From Omphalotus guepiniiformis (taxonomy: Eukaryota; Basidiomycota; Agaricomycetes; Agaricales; Omphalotaceae), in contig JAQOOI010000017.1 in assembly GCA_028554645.1 (NCBI GenBank), forward strand, positions 744,001 through 808,000: DNA of 64,000 nucleotides, in the 5' to 3' direction. The translations under genes were made by a program, and so were the position numbers. The notes below the pieces were generated by a model. It was not told where the DNA came from. It saw only the letters and a list, made by a program, of their open reading frames with translations, and searched no databases. Positions 22,135 through 33,840 of this stretch are shown here, one piece after another (positions within the stretch are counted from its first letter, which is position 1; every line of letters starts with the position of its first letter).

Positions 22135-23153
22135 CAGTTGGGGACAATCAAACACGGTAAAGTTGCTTGAGCTCCGACGAAAGCTTCCGGAGCCAAATTA
22201 ATACCGGCTCTGGACTCAGACCATCGAGATAATGCTAAAAATCAACCTCCGAAGTTTTTCCCACGAGTTCTTAGGTACGGCCAAATTTTTGGGCCAAAAA
22301 AATGCAAAATATTTGCCTAAGATGGAGTAAGTACAGTGTCCAATTGCATCATGGCTCGAGCTGGAACCGATCTGTGTGCCTTCTGCCACCGGACAGCCTG
22401 GTAAGCACTCATGAAACACCTTGAGTGGTTGATGAATCTTTGAATCACCTTTCCTGGGCATGCATTCAAGTAGCGGAATTCAATTTCTTTTACCTCAGCA
22501 AATGATTTCTTTGTCACTTCTCAGTATCTGTATTTCAAAGGACCCAACCTCAATAACATGAAGCTTGTTAGCACTTGTATGAAGATAATTGTTAAAACAC
22601 CCACCATTTCAATTGGATTAACTTCACAGTGAAACTTCTTGTTCAACAGAAGGGAAACTAAGCTTTTGTTGATTCTGGAGTAAGCCGGAAATGTTGTACT
22701 TCCGTTTTTGTGGATGGCATTGATGACCCATGACTGCAGAAATGTAGTGGACACTGGCTGTACAATTTTCGTCGGAAGGAAGGAAGGAAGTGTATTACGG
22801 CATGGTCCCTAAACAGAAACGCCGGAGGTGTTGACGCGGGCGGATTGCAGGTGATTTCCTTTTTAGGCAGCACCACACGTCGTGATTGAGCCCATTTATT
22901 TTATTGGGAAACTCATTAGATTAACGAGAACGTTCGTTTGCGCATTTTTTCAGATTTTTCCCGATTTTTTTAGTGAACGGCCAAATTTTTGAGGTCAAAA
23001 AAATAAATTTTAGTTTGAGGCAAATCCGCCCGTTGAAATCTCGTTTAACTAGTTTAGAAATACTCTCTGTATGCTTTCCTGTCGATTCCAGACGCTTCCC
23101 GGCCTCCCACAATTAGGTCCCGAAAACTTACCGTGTTTGATTGTCCCCAACTG
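22135..23153. mobile_element. TIR DNA transposon, non-autonomous (Tc1/mariner/pogo-like)
   Basis: The two ends carry a 26-bp perfect terminal inverted repeat: CAGTTGGGGACAATCAAA followed by CACGGTAA on the left, and its reverse complement on the right. Each end is flanked directly by TA (22133-22134 and 23154-23155), the target-site duplication of Tc1/mariner/pogo elements. The element is 1019 bp. No transposase with a DDD/DDE arrangement is readable inside; the longest inner frames are about 60-80 codons on the minus strand and may be remnants. Two similar blocks (about 22256-22316 and 22955-23013, both with CGGCCAAATTTTTG) form internal direct repeats. Insertion and ends are strongly supported; superfamily assignment is inferred from TA and TIR structure. 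Confidence 0.85.
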
Positions 23154-23155
23154 TA

Positions 23156-23669
23156 CTTGAGAGACTAAGCGGAAAACGGGAGTCGATTCGGTTACATAAT
23201 CTCGCGTCGCTTTATTTGGCCACCAGGAACAAACTTGGTTGTACAAACAAACATTTTCCGCTTGCACCCACACCAGCCCACACCACAGCCCATAACCTTC
23301 ACATTGGCACCTATATATGTGTATGAGATTGAGTATTGCGGGACAGGTGCGCATGCGCATATATCTAGCACTTTGTGGTAAAAGGAAATGCCAGACAAAG
23401 TGCGTGGGCAGACAATGAGCGATGCTGCCACCTTTATTGTCTTTTCGGTTGCCACAAAAGGAAATAATCGTGACACGTGACCGTGCTCTGGCTCATTGTG
23501 TCCCAGATTTCTTTTGTTCTCGCTAGTGATTGAGAAGACAAAAGAGAAGGGACAGTGAGGATGGACAGGCGAAATTCTTTCTTTCTTTCTTTCACCTTCG
23601 TTCTTTGCTCGACACCATTCGGTGCTCTAAACGATCTTCAGAACGTCTTCGACGTTGACGATTTCGACG
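23156..23669. promoter_or_regulatory. Upstream region of the Ste6-like gene
   Basis: This is about 510 bases between the transposon and the ABC transporter ATG. A TTTC microsatellite (CTTTCTTTCTTTCTTTC) lies at about 23577-23593, about 80 bases upstream of the ATG. The sequence ACAAAG near 23394 and AACAAAAG-like motifs could be HMG-box sites. That is speculative. Confidence 0.35.
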
Positions 23670-26600
23670 ATGCTCAACGAATACGACCTTGACGTGACTC
23701 CCCCAGAGTCTATCGACGACCACGAATCCACACACACTGAGCAAGTCTCTCAACCTTCCACACCTCAGGCTCAACCCAAAGTCGAGCCTGGCTCTTTCCG
23801 CCAGCTCTTCTCTCTTCTCTCAACACGGCACCGATTCTCCCTACTTCTCCCTGCTGTTGTCTTCTCCATCATCTCAGGTGGCATTGCCCCTTTCATGACC
23901 ATCGTTATTGGCCAGAACTTCAATGCCTTCGCCCAGTTTCCGCAAGAGCCTAATCCGCCCCAGAGTGCCAAGAGCCAGCTTCTGCATGCAGTAGGCATTG
24001 CCGCCCTCGAGCTTGTTGGTCTTAGCGTCGGTAGCATTGCATTGAGTGCAGTGACCAGCTCGTTGTGGATATGGACCGGGGAAACAAACGTTAGGGAGGT
24101 TAGGAGGAGGGTTTTCGGCTCAGTCATCTCACAAGAAATGGTCTGGTTTGATTCCAGAACCCAGGGAGATGCTGTTGGCGCTGCTGGTCTGATGGCTCAA
24201 TTCACCTCGTAAGTCTTGGTTTACAATGACCCGAAGGATTGTTCTCATTTTCGTTGCAGAGATACCGATTCCATTCGACTCGCTTCCTCGATCGCCTCTG
24301 GCCTTCTGTTGCAGCACTTGGTGACAGCCATTACTGCACTTGTACTTGCCTTCGTTGGATCACCTTTACTTACCCTACTCACACTCGCCTCTGTACCCCT
24401 CCTATCCTTAATACAGGGCACCTCACAACGACTTGCCTCGCGCCGGCTCAGTCACGAGCGTCAAGATATTGGCGCGCTCGCAACCCTCATCGAACGTTCC
24501 TTCACCCTCATCTCCACCGTGAAAGCCTTCACAGCCGTTCCTTACACCCTTGACAAACTTCACACTCTTTTGTATGGCCGCATGCGCAAGAATGAGTACG
24601 TCCTTAACGCCATATGGGGTCTCTCCAGCGGCACGTCGCAATTCGTCATGATGGGCATGTTTGTCCAAGCTTTCTGGTTTGGCTCGAAACTTGTAAGGGA
24701 AGGCAAGATGGAGCCCGGCGCTGTGATGTCCGTCTTTTGGGCTTGCCTCATCGCTACCAGTAACCTCCAGTTATGTATTCCGCAAATGGTCGTGGTTGGC
24801 AAAGGCAAGGTTGGGATGGCTGCTTTGATGAACCTCGTAAAGGAGAATTCAGAGTATGACCCTGACGCGATCGTCCCTTCTTCACTGACTGCTCCCATGT
24901 CCCCATATTCCCTTGGTCCCTTCTCACCTTCATCCACCAATACATCCTTCTCTAAATCCCGTACTGCTCTCCCTCGCTCCAAATCCAAGGTCCTCCGTAA
25001 AATTCAACCCTCCCCTAGATCATTCAAAGGCGACATCTCTCTGTCAGGGGTTACCTTCTCGTACCCTACAAGGGACCCTTCCTCCTCCCAGACAACACCA
25101 AAGCACGTTCTAAAGGCAGTGGACATGTACATCGCCGGCTGCGAGACAACCTTCGTTGTTGGCTCCAGCGGTTCCGGAAAATCGTCTATCGCAGGTATCA
25201 TCGCTGGTTTCTACCAGCTTAGTCCTGGAGTAGGCGGCTCTGTATTGCTGGATGATCAAGACACTCGATTCCTCGATCCTGCGTACTTGAGTACCCACAT
25301 TGGTGTTGTTAACCAGGGTGCACCAGTCATTATGTCAGGGCGCTCGATCCACTATAACGTGGCTATTGCGCTGGCTTCTCACCCGTCCCGGACGATCGAG
25401 TCGGTGACGAGAGCTGAGGTTGTCGATGCATGCAGAGCGGTGCTGTTGCACGAATTCATCCGGGATTTACCAGATGGGTACGACACGCTGTTGATAGACG
25501 ATGCGGGGGTTGGTGCTGGTGAAGGCTCTGAGAAGGACGCCGTTCAGCTGAGTGGAGGACAGAAGCAGAGGCTTGCCCTCGCTAGAGCGAAGCTTCGCAA
25601 CCCCGGAGTTTTAATACTCGGTATGTTATTTCTACTCGCCACAGTTTGTCTTACTTATATTCTTGTTCAGATGAACCGACATCAGCGCTTGATCCGACCT
25701 CCAGAACACTGATCTTAGCTGCCATCCGCCACTGGAGGAAAAACAAAACTACACTCATCATCACGCATGACCTCAGTCGCGAATCGATTCTCGATACGGA
25801 TTTTGTATATGTTATGAAAGACGGCAAGATTGAGGAGGCTGGATACAGATATGATTTGGAGGACAAGACGGCGGGTGCGGATGAGGGAGAGTTCCGGCGT
25901 TTAGTCCGGATGCAAGGCCTTGGGGCTACTGATGCGATCGCTATCGAGGATGACGATGACGATGAAAAGTGCTCCCCACTGGAATTCAATCACGCATCTG
26001 AAGACGAGAAAGAACAAGATGTTCCGAGCTCGTTGGAAGTGATGCAGCCCCTCTCACTTCGATTCACCAGAGGCGCAAGCATGGTTGGCGCTTGGATGTT
26101 TGACGTTGTGGCCGAGTTGACCGCACACAATTCCACTGTTCCTCTGGTCACCAACACCGCTAATTCCCCCCGTGTTTCTCGTGCTCTCTCTCCCTCCCGC
26201 CTTCGGGACAGCATCTTCCCACCTCGTTCCCTCTCCCCTATACCCGTGTTACCAAGACAGTTCAAACCGTCGTCGTTACGCATCGACGTTCAAAACGCCA
26301 ATGCCGGAAGAGGCAGAGCTAGGAGACCGAGCTCCGTATCGATACCATCTCCTGGTTTCGGCTACGCGTTGGAAAAAGTTCGCTCACCGTTTGAGGATGG
26401 GAAAGGCGTTGCGAGAGAGCCAAGACGGAGGATGAGCCTGCAGTTCGAGCCGGCGACGCCTACAAGCGGGTCTTTTACGCGCCGCCAGCCGGAATATATC
26501 ACTAGTTCCGATGAGGAGAAGCGGGCGATGGAGAGGAGCGCGAGGACTGTGAACGACCGAAGGAAAATAGGAACAAGACGGGCGTTTAATGTTAGTTCGG

Positions 26601-28595
26601 CTAAACAGCAGGAAAGCATCGAGGTAGTCGTCTCTCCTTCCCAACAAAGTACCGCTGCTGCATCCAAAGCGGAAATTCCCTTCCGTACTGTTGTCCGTGA
26701 ACTCCTACCCTTCATCCCGTCCAGGTCCCTTCTTGTCCTCGGCCTATTCGTCTGCATCCTTTCCGGTGCCATGACACCCATCTTCTCCTTCCTGCTTTCT
26801 AAGCTCCTTTATGAAGTAAGTACAGGCGCAAAAGATGCCCGGACGATCAACATCTTCGGAGGTATCGTTCTGGGTATCGCTGCTCTCGATGGAGTTTTGA
26901 TGGGGCTCAAGTTTGCTCTGATGGAGAGTTTAGGTTGGGGTTGGGTTGCAAGGATGAGGGAAGCAGGTTTGAAGATGCTTCTTGGACAGAGCAAAAGTTT
27001 CTTCGAGATTGGCGCGAACAGTGCCACCGAAAACGATGCGTCTGCACCGTCACGCACTTCTCCCGTAGCGCTAACGCAAATTCTCACCAAGTCAGGCGAC
27101 GACGCTAAGAACCTCCTTGCCGTTGTTGCTGGCCAGACTCTTGTGGTCTTCACCATGCTTAGCGTTGGCCTCATTTGGGCATTTGCCGTCGGATGGCAGT
27201 TCACGCTAGTGGGAATAGCGATTGCGCCTATATTTGCTGGGGTCATGAGTCTCCAGTCGAGATTCGTGGCAGAGGCGGAGAGGCGTTCGAGGAAGGGCAG
27301 GGAAGGAGTCGCTGGGGTATACTATGAGGTTGGTCTCTCCACTATCGCTGCATAAAGTTGAACTAACGTGCTGTAATTCCAGACTATCTCTCACATTCGC
27401 TCCATTCGAGCTGCGGCTCTTACTCCTCTCTTCCAGACTCGCTTTGATCTTGCGGCTGATCATGCGTTCAATATGGGCGTTAAAGGCGCTTTCATCGAAG
27501 GATGCACATATGGTGTTGCCTCTGGTCTCATCTACGCTGCTGAGGCACTATTGTTCTACGTCGGTGCGGTCTTGGTAGCCAAAGGCACTTATACATACCT
27601 GCAAATGGTGCAGGTATTGGACTTGGTAGTGTTCACTGTTACTATCGGCTCTCAGTTGATGGCTTTCAGTACGTCTTAGCTCTCCACCGCTCGAAGAATT
27701 GATGCTGACTATTCCATTTCCTGTAGCTAACAGAATTGCTCGCTCAGTTCAGGCTACGAGGGAGCTTCATGCCGTTCTCCAATTGCCCACACTCAACTCC
27801 GAATCCAAGGGTATCCTCCGACCTCCTCTCAATGCAGGCCCGCTCGGTATTGAATTCCAGAATGTTACGTTCGCTTACCCCTCTCGCCCTGATGCGCCTG
27901 TCCTCAAGGATATCTCTTTCACCATCGCACCTGGCGAGACCGTCGCTCTCGTTGGCTCCTCCGGCTGTGGCAAATCTACTGTTGCCCAGCTCCTGCAACG
28001 GTTATACGAGCCTTCTTCTGGTTCTGTCCACGTTGATAGAATGGACGTGTCCTGCATCGAAGTTGACCATCTCCGACAACACGTCTCGGTCGTTTCTCAG
28101 CAAGCCAATCTGTTTGACGTCTCCATCTCGGAAAACATCTCTTACGGCAACCCACACCTCAGTGAAGTGGATATTGTCAAGGCAGCTAAGGCAGCCAACA
28201 TGCATGACACCATCATGGGCTTGCCTAAAGGTTACGATACAGTTGTTGGAGAGAATGCGAGCATGTTGAGCGGTGGTCAGGCGCAACGTTTGCAGATTGC
28301 GCGCGCGCTGGCACGTCCATGCAGAGTTTTGATCCTGGATGAGTGTACAAGTGCGCTCGACCCAGAGAATCAGAAAGTTGTGTTGGACACTATCAAGGAG
28401 TTGAACGTATCGAAACAGGGCGCCCAGAGGACAACGGTGATGGTGACGCATAAAGTGCCAGCCATGAAGTTGTGCGATAGACTTCTGGTTATCAGCGATG
28501 GGAGAGTTGTTGAGGAGGGAAAGTACGATGAGTTGATGGAGCGCAGGGGTGTATTTGCGCAGCTAGCGAGCGGTGGTGAGTGGTTCGGCGAGTAA
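23670..28595 (+). CDS. STE6: Ste6-like ABC transporter (mating pheromone exporter type)
   Basis: Five exons (23670-24208, 24260-25620, 25671-27328, 27383-27668, 27727-28595) with consistent phase give 1570 residues. This is a full transporter, TMD-NBD-TMD-NBD. NBD1 has Walker A GSSGSGKSS, signature LSGGQKQRLALARA and Walker B VLIL-DEPTSALD, the last restored across the intron at 25621. NBD2 has GSSGCGKST, LSGGQAQRLQIARAL and LILDECTSALD. The order and size match the ABCB (MDR) group, and the fungal Ste6 subgroup in particular, which exports farnesylated pheromones at the plasma membrane. A Ser/Pro/Arg-rich linker of about 250 residues separates the halves. I found no pheromone precursor (short ORF ending CaaX) next to it. 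The Ste6 assignment within ABCB is inferred. Confidence 0.87.
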
Positions 28596-29150
28596 ATCGT
28601 CTCCACTCGGATATTTTCTTTCTTTTTTCTCTGTTTTTTTCTCTGTATCTCAACTTGCCCAGCATTCATAAGCGCTCCATCGTCCACTTTGTTCTAGTAC
28701 TACCACATCTTCGCCCTTTCTCCTATTGATTGTCTTGATGGCAAATTCATTCTGGACACCCACATATCATTTGTATCAACTCTCACTCTCTCGCATTGAT
28801 GTCCTTATTAATGGCTACGTCTTTCTACGAACTTGTGTATCTATTAGTAGCTACATTACTTACTACTGTCTTAAACTAGTTACGGATTTGAAATGAATAT
28901 AGATGACTTCAACTAATTCGATTTTGTGGACTGAATAGCACTAGCTGTTCAGTGACTTTGCGAGCCTTCAGTTATCTTTATTTGGCGACTTCGTTCGTAT
29001 GTTATTATTTCAGCGACAATGCAGTCAGTGTGTCTATGTAGAATTCATTCCATTGTGTGAGCAGAAGGATATCAAAGCATAAGTAGATGTAGAATATCAG
29101 GAGGACATGATGTCTATATTCACACTAAACCAAGTACACCCCAAGAAAGT
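28596..29150. other. Intergenic, convergent 3' ends
   Basis: This is about 555 bases between the convergent Ste6-like and cyclin C genes. It is T-rich just after the Ste6 stop (TTTCTTTCTTTTTTC), consistent with a 3' UTR. No gene is seen. Confidence 0.45.
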
Positions 29151-30706
29151 TTACCCGGCAGCCTGCGTCCTTTCCAACATCTTATTAACCGCAACAGGTC
29201 TCCCGGTCGGTGGATGCGCCATATCCGCCAGCTTACCCTCCCTCATCCTCATCAGCAACTTCGACAAGAACATCGGCGTCACAACATTACCCTCACCAGA
29301 CCCAGACCCCGAGCTACCACTCCCATCACCAAACAAATCATCCCTTGACTCGGGAGTCCCAGAATTACTCGTATTCCGACTTACAGCTCTACTTGCCCCG
29401 GTTCGTTTCGATGAAGTTCCGCTCCCGCTCGCAAAAGGAGACAGGGCCTGATGATGATTGTGCTTGGAGGGCGATGTAGATGCATCTGGAGCGTCTTCCT
29501 TGTATCTATCCCAACGACTATACAGGGATATTATCTCCTGCGCGATGGTTGATATCAACGACAATGAGACGTTCAGATCGGCGAGGAATGCAATAGGGTC
29601 TTGTGGTTTCCTCGTTGTTTCTGAGGCTGAGGCGCTTTGACGAGAAGACCGGCGGGGTGGAGGGGCTGACGAAAAGGAATCTGGAGACTGCGTCTGGGCA
29701 GAATCTGAGGAGGGTAGAAGGTGGACGATGGTGCTTTGTGTGGGGCCGTGAAGAATGAGTGTGAGATATATAGCAGTAATAGCGATTAAATGCGGAGGGT
29801 ATAACAAACATAAGTCGGAACGGTAAGTGTCATTGATGATAAACCTAAGACGAGATGAGCGATCAAATTAAATGCGTGCTTCCAAGAGAGCTCACCAAGC
29901 AGTTTGTAAAGCACTTCCAGACAACTCCAAGCGTCCCTCGCCAGTTCCCCAGTATCTTGGCCCATCTTCAGCAGTTACCCCAGCACCAACCTCGCCCGCT
30001 TCTGCCTCTTCAGACAAGTAAGCACCCGACGATTCCTTCGAACAAAGTGCAAGGAGTGTACGGTAAGGATGAAAAACGATCAGATCACATTCCAAATCAT
30101 CAACAAGATAAAACTCCATTTCTGCGAGTTTTGAGTTATCCGAAGGAAACGCCTTGACGTTGTATTGTTCCTCTGAGTACAAAGATGAGCCATTCAAGGG
30201 TCAATCAACAAGTTGAAAAAGGTCGTACGGATGAAAAGTGCACGAGATTCCGCCACTACGTTTTTAATATGTACGGGAGATTCTTCAGCTTTCGCTGCGA
30301 CATAGCAGCAGGCCGATAATACGAGAAAGGGATCAGTTTCGCAGTAAGAATTCTTCAAATAAAACCGTCGGAAAAAGACGGTCGCACTGGCGATGACTCT
30401 TTGACGCAATTGAAGCTTCTTTCCAAGTCTTGAAATAACTAGGGATACAACGTTTATTAGACCTGTAGCACTGGAATTAAGTAGGTGTATCTGTTCGACT
30501 CACCATTAGCAAAGTATATCGATAGAAATTCCAAGTACTCTGGCTCTCCAACATACATAAGGTCGTCTGATCTTGCTTGCTTAAGGGTAGCCCGGTCAAC
30601 AATCCACCGTTTACTGGCGATACAGCCAACTTTGAGCTTGATGTGAACGATGCTTGCAGCAGGTGCGACCTTACTAGTGTGAACTTGCCCAGAAATCGGT
30701 AGCCAT
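29151..30706 (-). CDS. SSN8: Cyclin C (Mediator kinase-module cyclin, Ssn8/Srb11)
   Basis: Five exons (30675-30706, 30504-30613, 30229-30438, 29896-30172, 29151-29844) are phase-consistent and give 440 residues. It begins MATDFWASSHYKRWIVDR, the hallmark start of cyclin C, and continues with the first cyclin fold (LRQRVIASATVFFRRFYLKNSYCETDPFLV, CCYVAAKAEESP). The second fold has FYLVDDLECDLIVFHPYRTLL and LQTAWFIINDTYRSDLCLLYPP. Cyclin C pairs with Cdk8 in the nucleus and regulates RNA polymerase II Mediator. After the cyclin boxes there is a Ser/Gly-rich C-terminal extension of about 130 residues, longer than in animals but usual in basidiomycetes. Confidence 0.93.
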
Positions 30707-31068
30707 TTTGCAGCAGAGTAAGATTGCGCCTTCTTGACTAATGATATCAAAGCCACTGAGCTCTCAAAGAGTGAGAGTTTGAGTCGGAGTAGCAACAAAG
30801 AGGAAGCGTGAACTGAGCGTGAATCACACGAGCTGTTGGGCGCTTGAATTACCCAGCACTAGCGCCCATATACTTAGCGACACAAGCCCTTCTAACCGGT
30901 AGTATAATTACTCGATTTAGGCAGACATTCAATGCATTCATATAGATACAGTCTAAAGCAATTGATACAAAAATGAGAACCAATAAGTACCAGCACCGTC
31001 CTCTGAAATCTAATTTCAGGTCACAGCATCTATGCCTCATGAAGGAGAACATATAACGCGACGAAGAG
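30707..31068. other. Short intergenic region
   Basis: This is about 360 bases upstream of cyclin C and downstream of the RING gene. No additional feature is seen. Confidence 0.4.
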
Positions 31069-32011
31069 CTAGTTCGACATCACCACTGAGTTACGCAGCT
31101 TCTTCTTGGGTCGGCTTTGAGGAAGAGCACGTATTACGCGACGGCGGGGCGTCAGTGCACTCACCGACGGTACTTGTTCAGCATCATCACTAAACGACAA
31201 ACCGTCAATGCTACGTTTCGAAGCTAGCGAGACACGATGTCCAGATCTATTTCTTAACACAACGAATCAACCTCGCGAGCACAACCCAAAAGACACACAT
31301 ACACTCACTGTTGTGGTTTCTCATCAAGCTCTTCTTTGGCACGCTCGTAACGCTCTCGCCACTTATCCGCTTCCTCCGCAGCCAGCCTCGTTTTTCTGCG
31401 CTCTTGACGAAGGAGACCTTCTAAACGGTCCACCTCAATTCGAGCTTCTGCTTCTCCTTCGGCGTGAACAATCGACTGATGCATATACTTCTCGCAAGAG
31501 TCCATAAGCCTCTCACTCTCCTGCTTCAAGTTTTCTATCTGTGCCATACAATTAGTGAGCTTTTGTTCCAAGCCTTGGACTGTGACGCTAGGCTCTAGAT
31601 AGACGCGTCGCATGCTGGGAGTTACGAAGCGGTGAATCTGTTTCGGAAGACACGTCAACTAGCACGCAAGAGAAGTGTCAGCATCGCGATGTGCTTATGA
31701 ATCTTGTGAAGCGAACGAACCTCCGGGCTGACTATCAAAAGGGAAAATGACTGGTTAGAAAGGAGGCAACTGAGACGTAGAGATGACGCACCTATGTGAA
31801 ATGCAGAGCGACACGTTGGACACGACGCGCTATAACCATCCTTCGTTGCCATATTGATATGATCCCCGAGACACGAAGAGCAATAAACATGTCCTTGAGA
31901 CGCGAATGTTTTAAATGAACCGGTTCAAAAAGTTCCAATACACTGCTCACCACAAGGAATGCAAACAGGATCTTTGAACGCAGAAAGACATATACTACAT
32001 TGACCAGACAT
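31069..32011 (-). CDS. RING-finger protein with coiled coil (paralogue 1)
   Basis: The protein starts MSGQCSICLSAFKDPVCIPC and has an N-terminal C3HC4 RING (CSIC, C-G-H-V-Y-C-S-S-C, CPTC), so it is a probable E3 ubiquitin ligase. Most of the RING is split by a phase-1 intron right before GHVYC. After the RING comes the segment LTCLPKQIHRFVTPSMRRVYLE, then a long coiled coil (about 70 residues rich in Glu, Arg and Lys). The C-terminus is basic (SRPKKKLRNSV). Five exons join at GT-AG sites, with the last exon beginning after the acceptor near 31254. The same architecture recurs at 44626 and 52763 in this window. Substrate is unknown. Confidence 0.85.
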
Positions 32012-32184
32012 TTGATAGTTCGAACAAGTGGCGAGAAGATGAGGAACGAGATCGGAAGTGTCAAACGCGTGCGTCACGCGATGAATTTTGAGAGACAAGT
32101 CTCGTGAGCGTCTATTACGCGCTTATTATACGCGCCCCGCAGAAAAACTACCATAAATTTAAGATACAAGCGTGCACAATGATA

Positions 32185-33521
32185 CTAAAGTTTGGCCTTT
32201 CCACTCGTCTTGACAAGACTATTTCCATGCCGAAGCAAACTTGCGGCCTGTTCAACCATATCTTCTACAATTTCCTTTGCTGGCTTCACATCGTTGATCA
32301 ACTGCATTGAAAGATGCGAATTAGCATAATCTTCAACAAATGCGAAAGGAGGATTCTCACAGCAGCTACTTCTCCCATCAGCCATGGACGTCCAGCAGCT
32401 GACTTCTCCGGATGTTGATCAATGTCCCAAACAGCTGGAATGATACCCTTTGAAGTCAACTCTTTGATTTCAGCCTGCCGATTTGTCTCCCTGTGATCAC
32501 CCATTCTTTAACCCACTGCGTGAGAGGATATAAGGAATTACTCACCAATCCTCAACGTATGGTGTCTTCCTGACACGTAGAGGTCGCCCAGTAAATATGA
32601 TAGTCTTGGTCACATCTCCAAATCCAGCCTCTACAACCAAATCCTTATGCATCTTTGATGCACCAGCTTCAACAGCAGCTACAAATCGTGTTCCTACCCA
32701 AACAGAACGTGAGCTAACCAACAGACCAAATTGATTGAATGACAACGTACAAACAGCCTGAGCGCCCCACATCAAATTCGCAGCCAATGACCTTCCATCG
32801 AATACAGCTCCAGCACCAATGACATACACAGGCTTGCCAGTTAAAGGTGACTTGTGACCTTTCACAGCATCCACACATGCCGGTATAAGGATACTAGCAG
32901 GTGTCTCGCCCGTGTGACCACCACCTTCACCGGCTTGAGCGCAAATGAAGTCAACGCCAACACTCAAGGCCTTGGCGACATGTTTCGGGTGCCCAACCAT
33001 ATTCATCACAGGGATACCCGCCTTGTGTAGCCTCTCTACAACTTCCTTTGGTGGTACACCGACCGCACAGACGAAAAGCGTTGTCTTCTCCTCAATGATA
33101 ACATCAATGAGCTCGTTCAGTTTGCCCTTTGTGTAGTCGTACTGCAGGGCGTCACCTTTAGAGATGTGTTAATGTTAATAGTGAAAGAGAGGGACTAACA
33201 TTAGTCTTTCTTGCGTTTCCACCAACCTGAGGAAGAAGCAAGTCAACGCCAAAAGGTGCATTTTTGTCGACAAGATCCGCCTTTATGGCTTTGATCTGTA
33301 AAGAACGCTCTCAGCTTCTCGAAACATCTACCACTGAAATGAAAACTCACCTGTTGACGCAAAATCTTCGGTGTATACCCGAACCCTCCAATAACACCCA
33401 ATCCACCTGCGTTAGTTACAGCAGCCGCAAGTTCAGGTCCTGCCGCGACATTCATACCCGCGAGCAGAACGGGATGCTTGATACCAAAGAGCTCAGTAAT
33501 AGGAGTCGATATGACAGACAT
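32185..33521 (-). CDS. Nitronate monooxygenase (2-nitropropane dioxygenase) family protein
   Basis: The enzyme starts at 33521 (MSVISTPITELFGIKHP) and stops at 32185. Family motifs are VLLAGMNVAAGPELAAAV, NAGGLGVIGG, the GEGGGHTGE loop that binds FMN phosphate, and VYVIGAGAVFDGRSLAANLMWGA. NMOs are FMN-dependent TIM barrels that oxidise nitronates, in the cytosol or peroxisome. The exons are separated by short introns at about 33296-33350, 33145-33200, 32495-32545 and 32297-32362. Where the family normally continues WGAQA-VWVGTRF, there is a 17-residue in-frame insertion (about 32699-32749) that starts like an intron donor (GTTTGT) but has no AG end. It may be a retained or non-canonical intron. 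Confidence 0.88.
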
Positions 33522-33840
33522 CGTTGAAGAATAAGATGAAGATGCACGAATGAGTTACATGCTGATCATTCTATACTTATATGCCTGCACATTGCATGAG
33601 ATTATTTAGGTTTGTCGGTGACCGAGAGTAACCGACGTTCCGGCACTCTGAAACAAGCGGGTGCGACTTGGGCGGTGCCGAGGGCCACAAAAAACATGCT
33701 GAAAAGACAGTGCATGGGTATAATAAAATGCAAATGTAATATGTAATGTACTAATAGTGGCGAATATGCGGAATGCTGAAAGACGATATCGATAGCAATG
33801 TCGAATAAAAAGTCATGAAACATAGGTAGAATTAAAGTGT
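33522..33840. other. Short intergenic region
   Basis: This is about 320 bases between the NMO start and the She3-like 3' end, both on the minus strand. It holds the NMO promoter. No gene is seen. Confidence 0.4.

Noticed and set aside
22216..22754. Minus-strand frames of 66-81 codons inside the TIR element as a transposase
   Set aside because: They lie in different frames, have no visible DDD/DDE catalytic residues or helix-turn-helix, and cannot be joined convincingly by introns.
23141..23326. Short + strand frame ending ...YICV near the Ste6-like gene, considered as a pheromone precursor
   Set aside because: The end is not a CaaX box (only one residue follows Cys), the frame overlaps the transposon TIR, and no Kex-like or ER/EH processing site is present.
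26362..27246. Minus-strand frames opposite the Ste6-like gene
   Set aside because: They are antisense shadows of a well-supported ABC transporter, with no motifs of their own.
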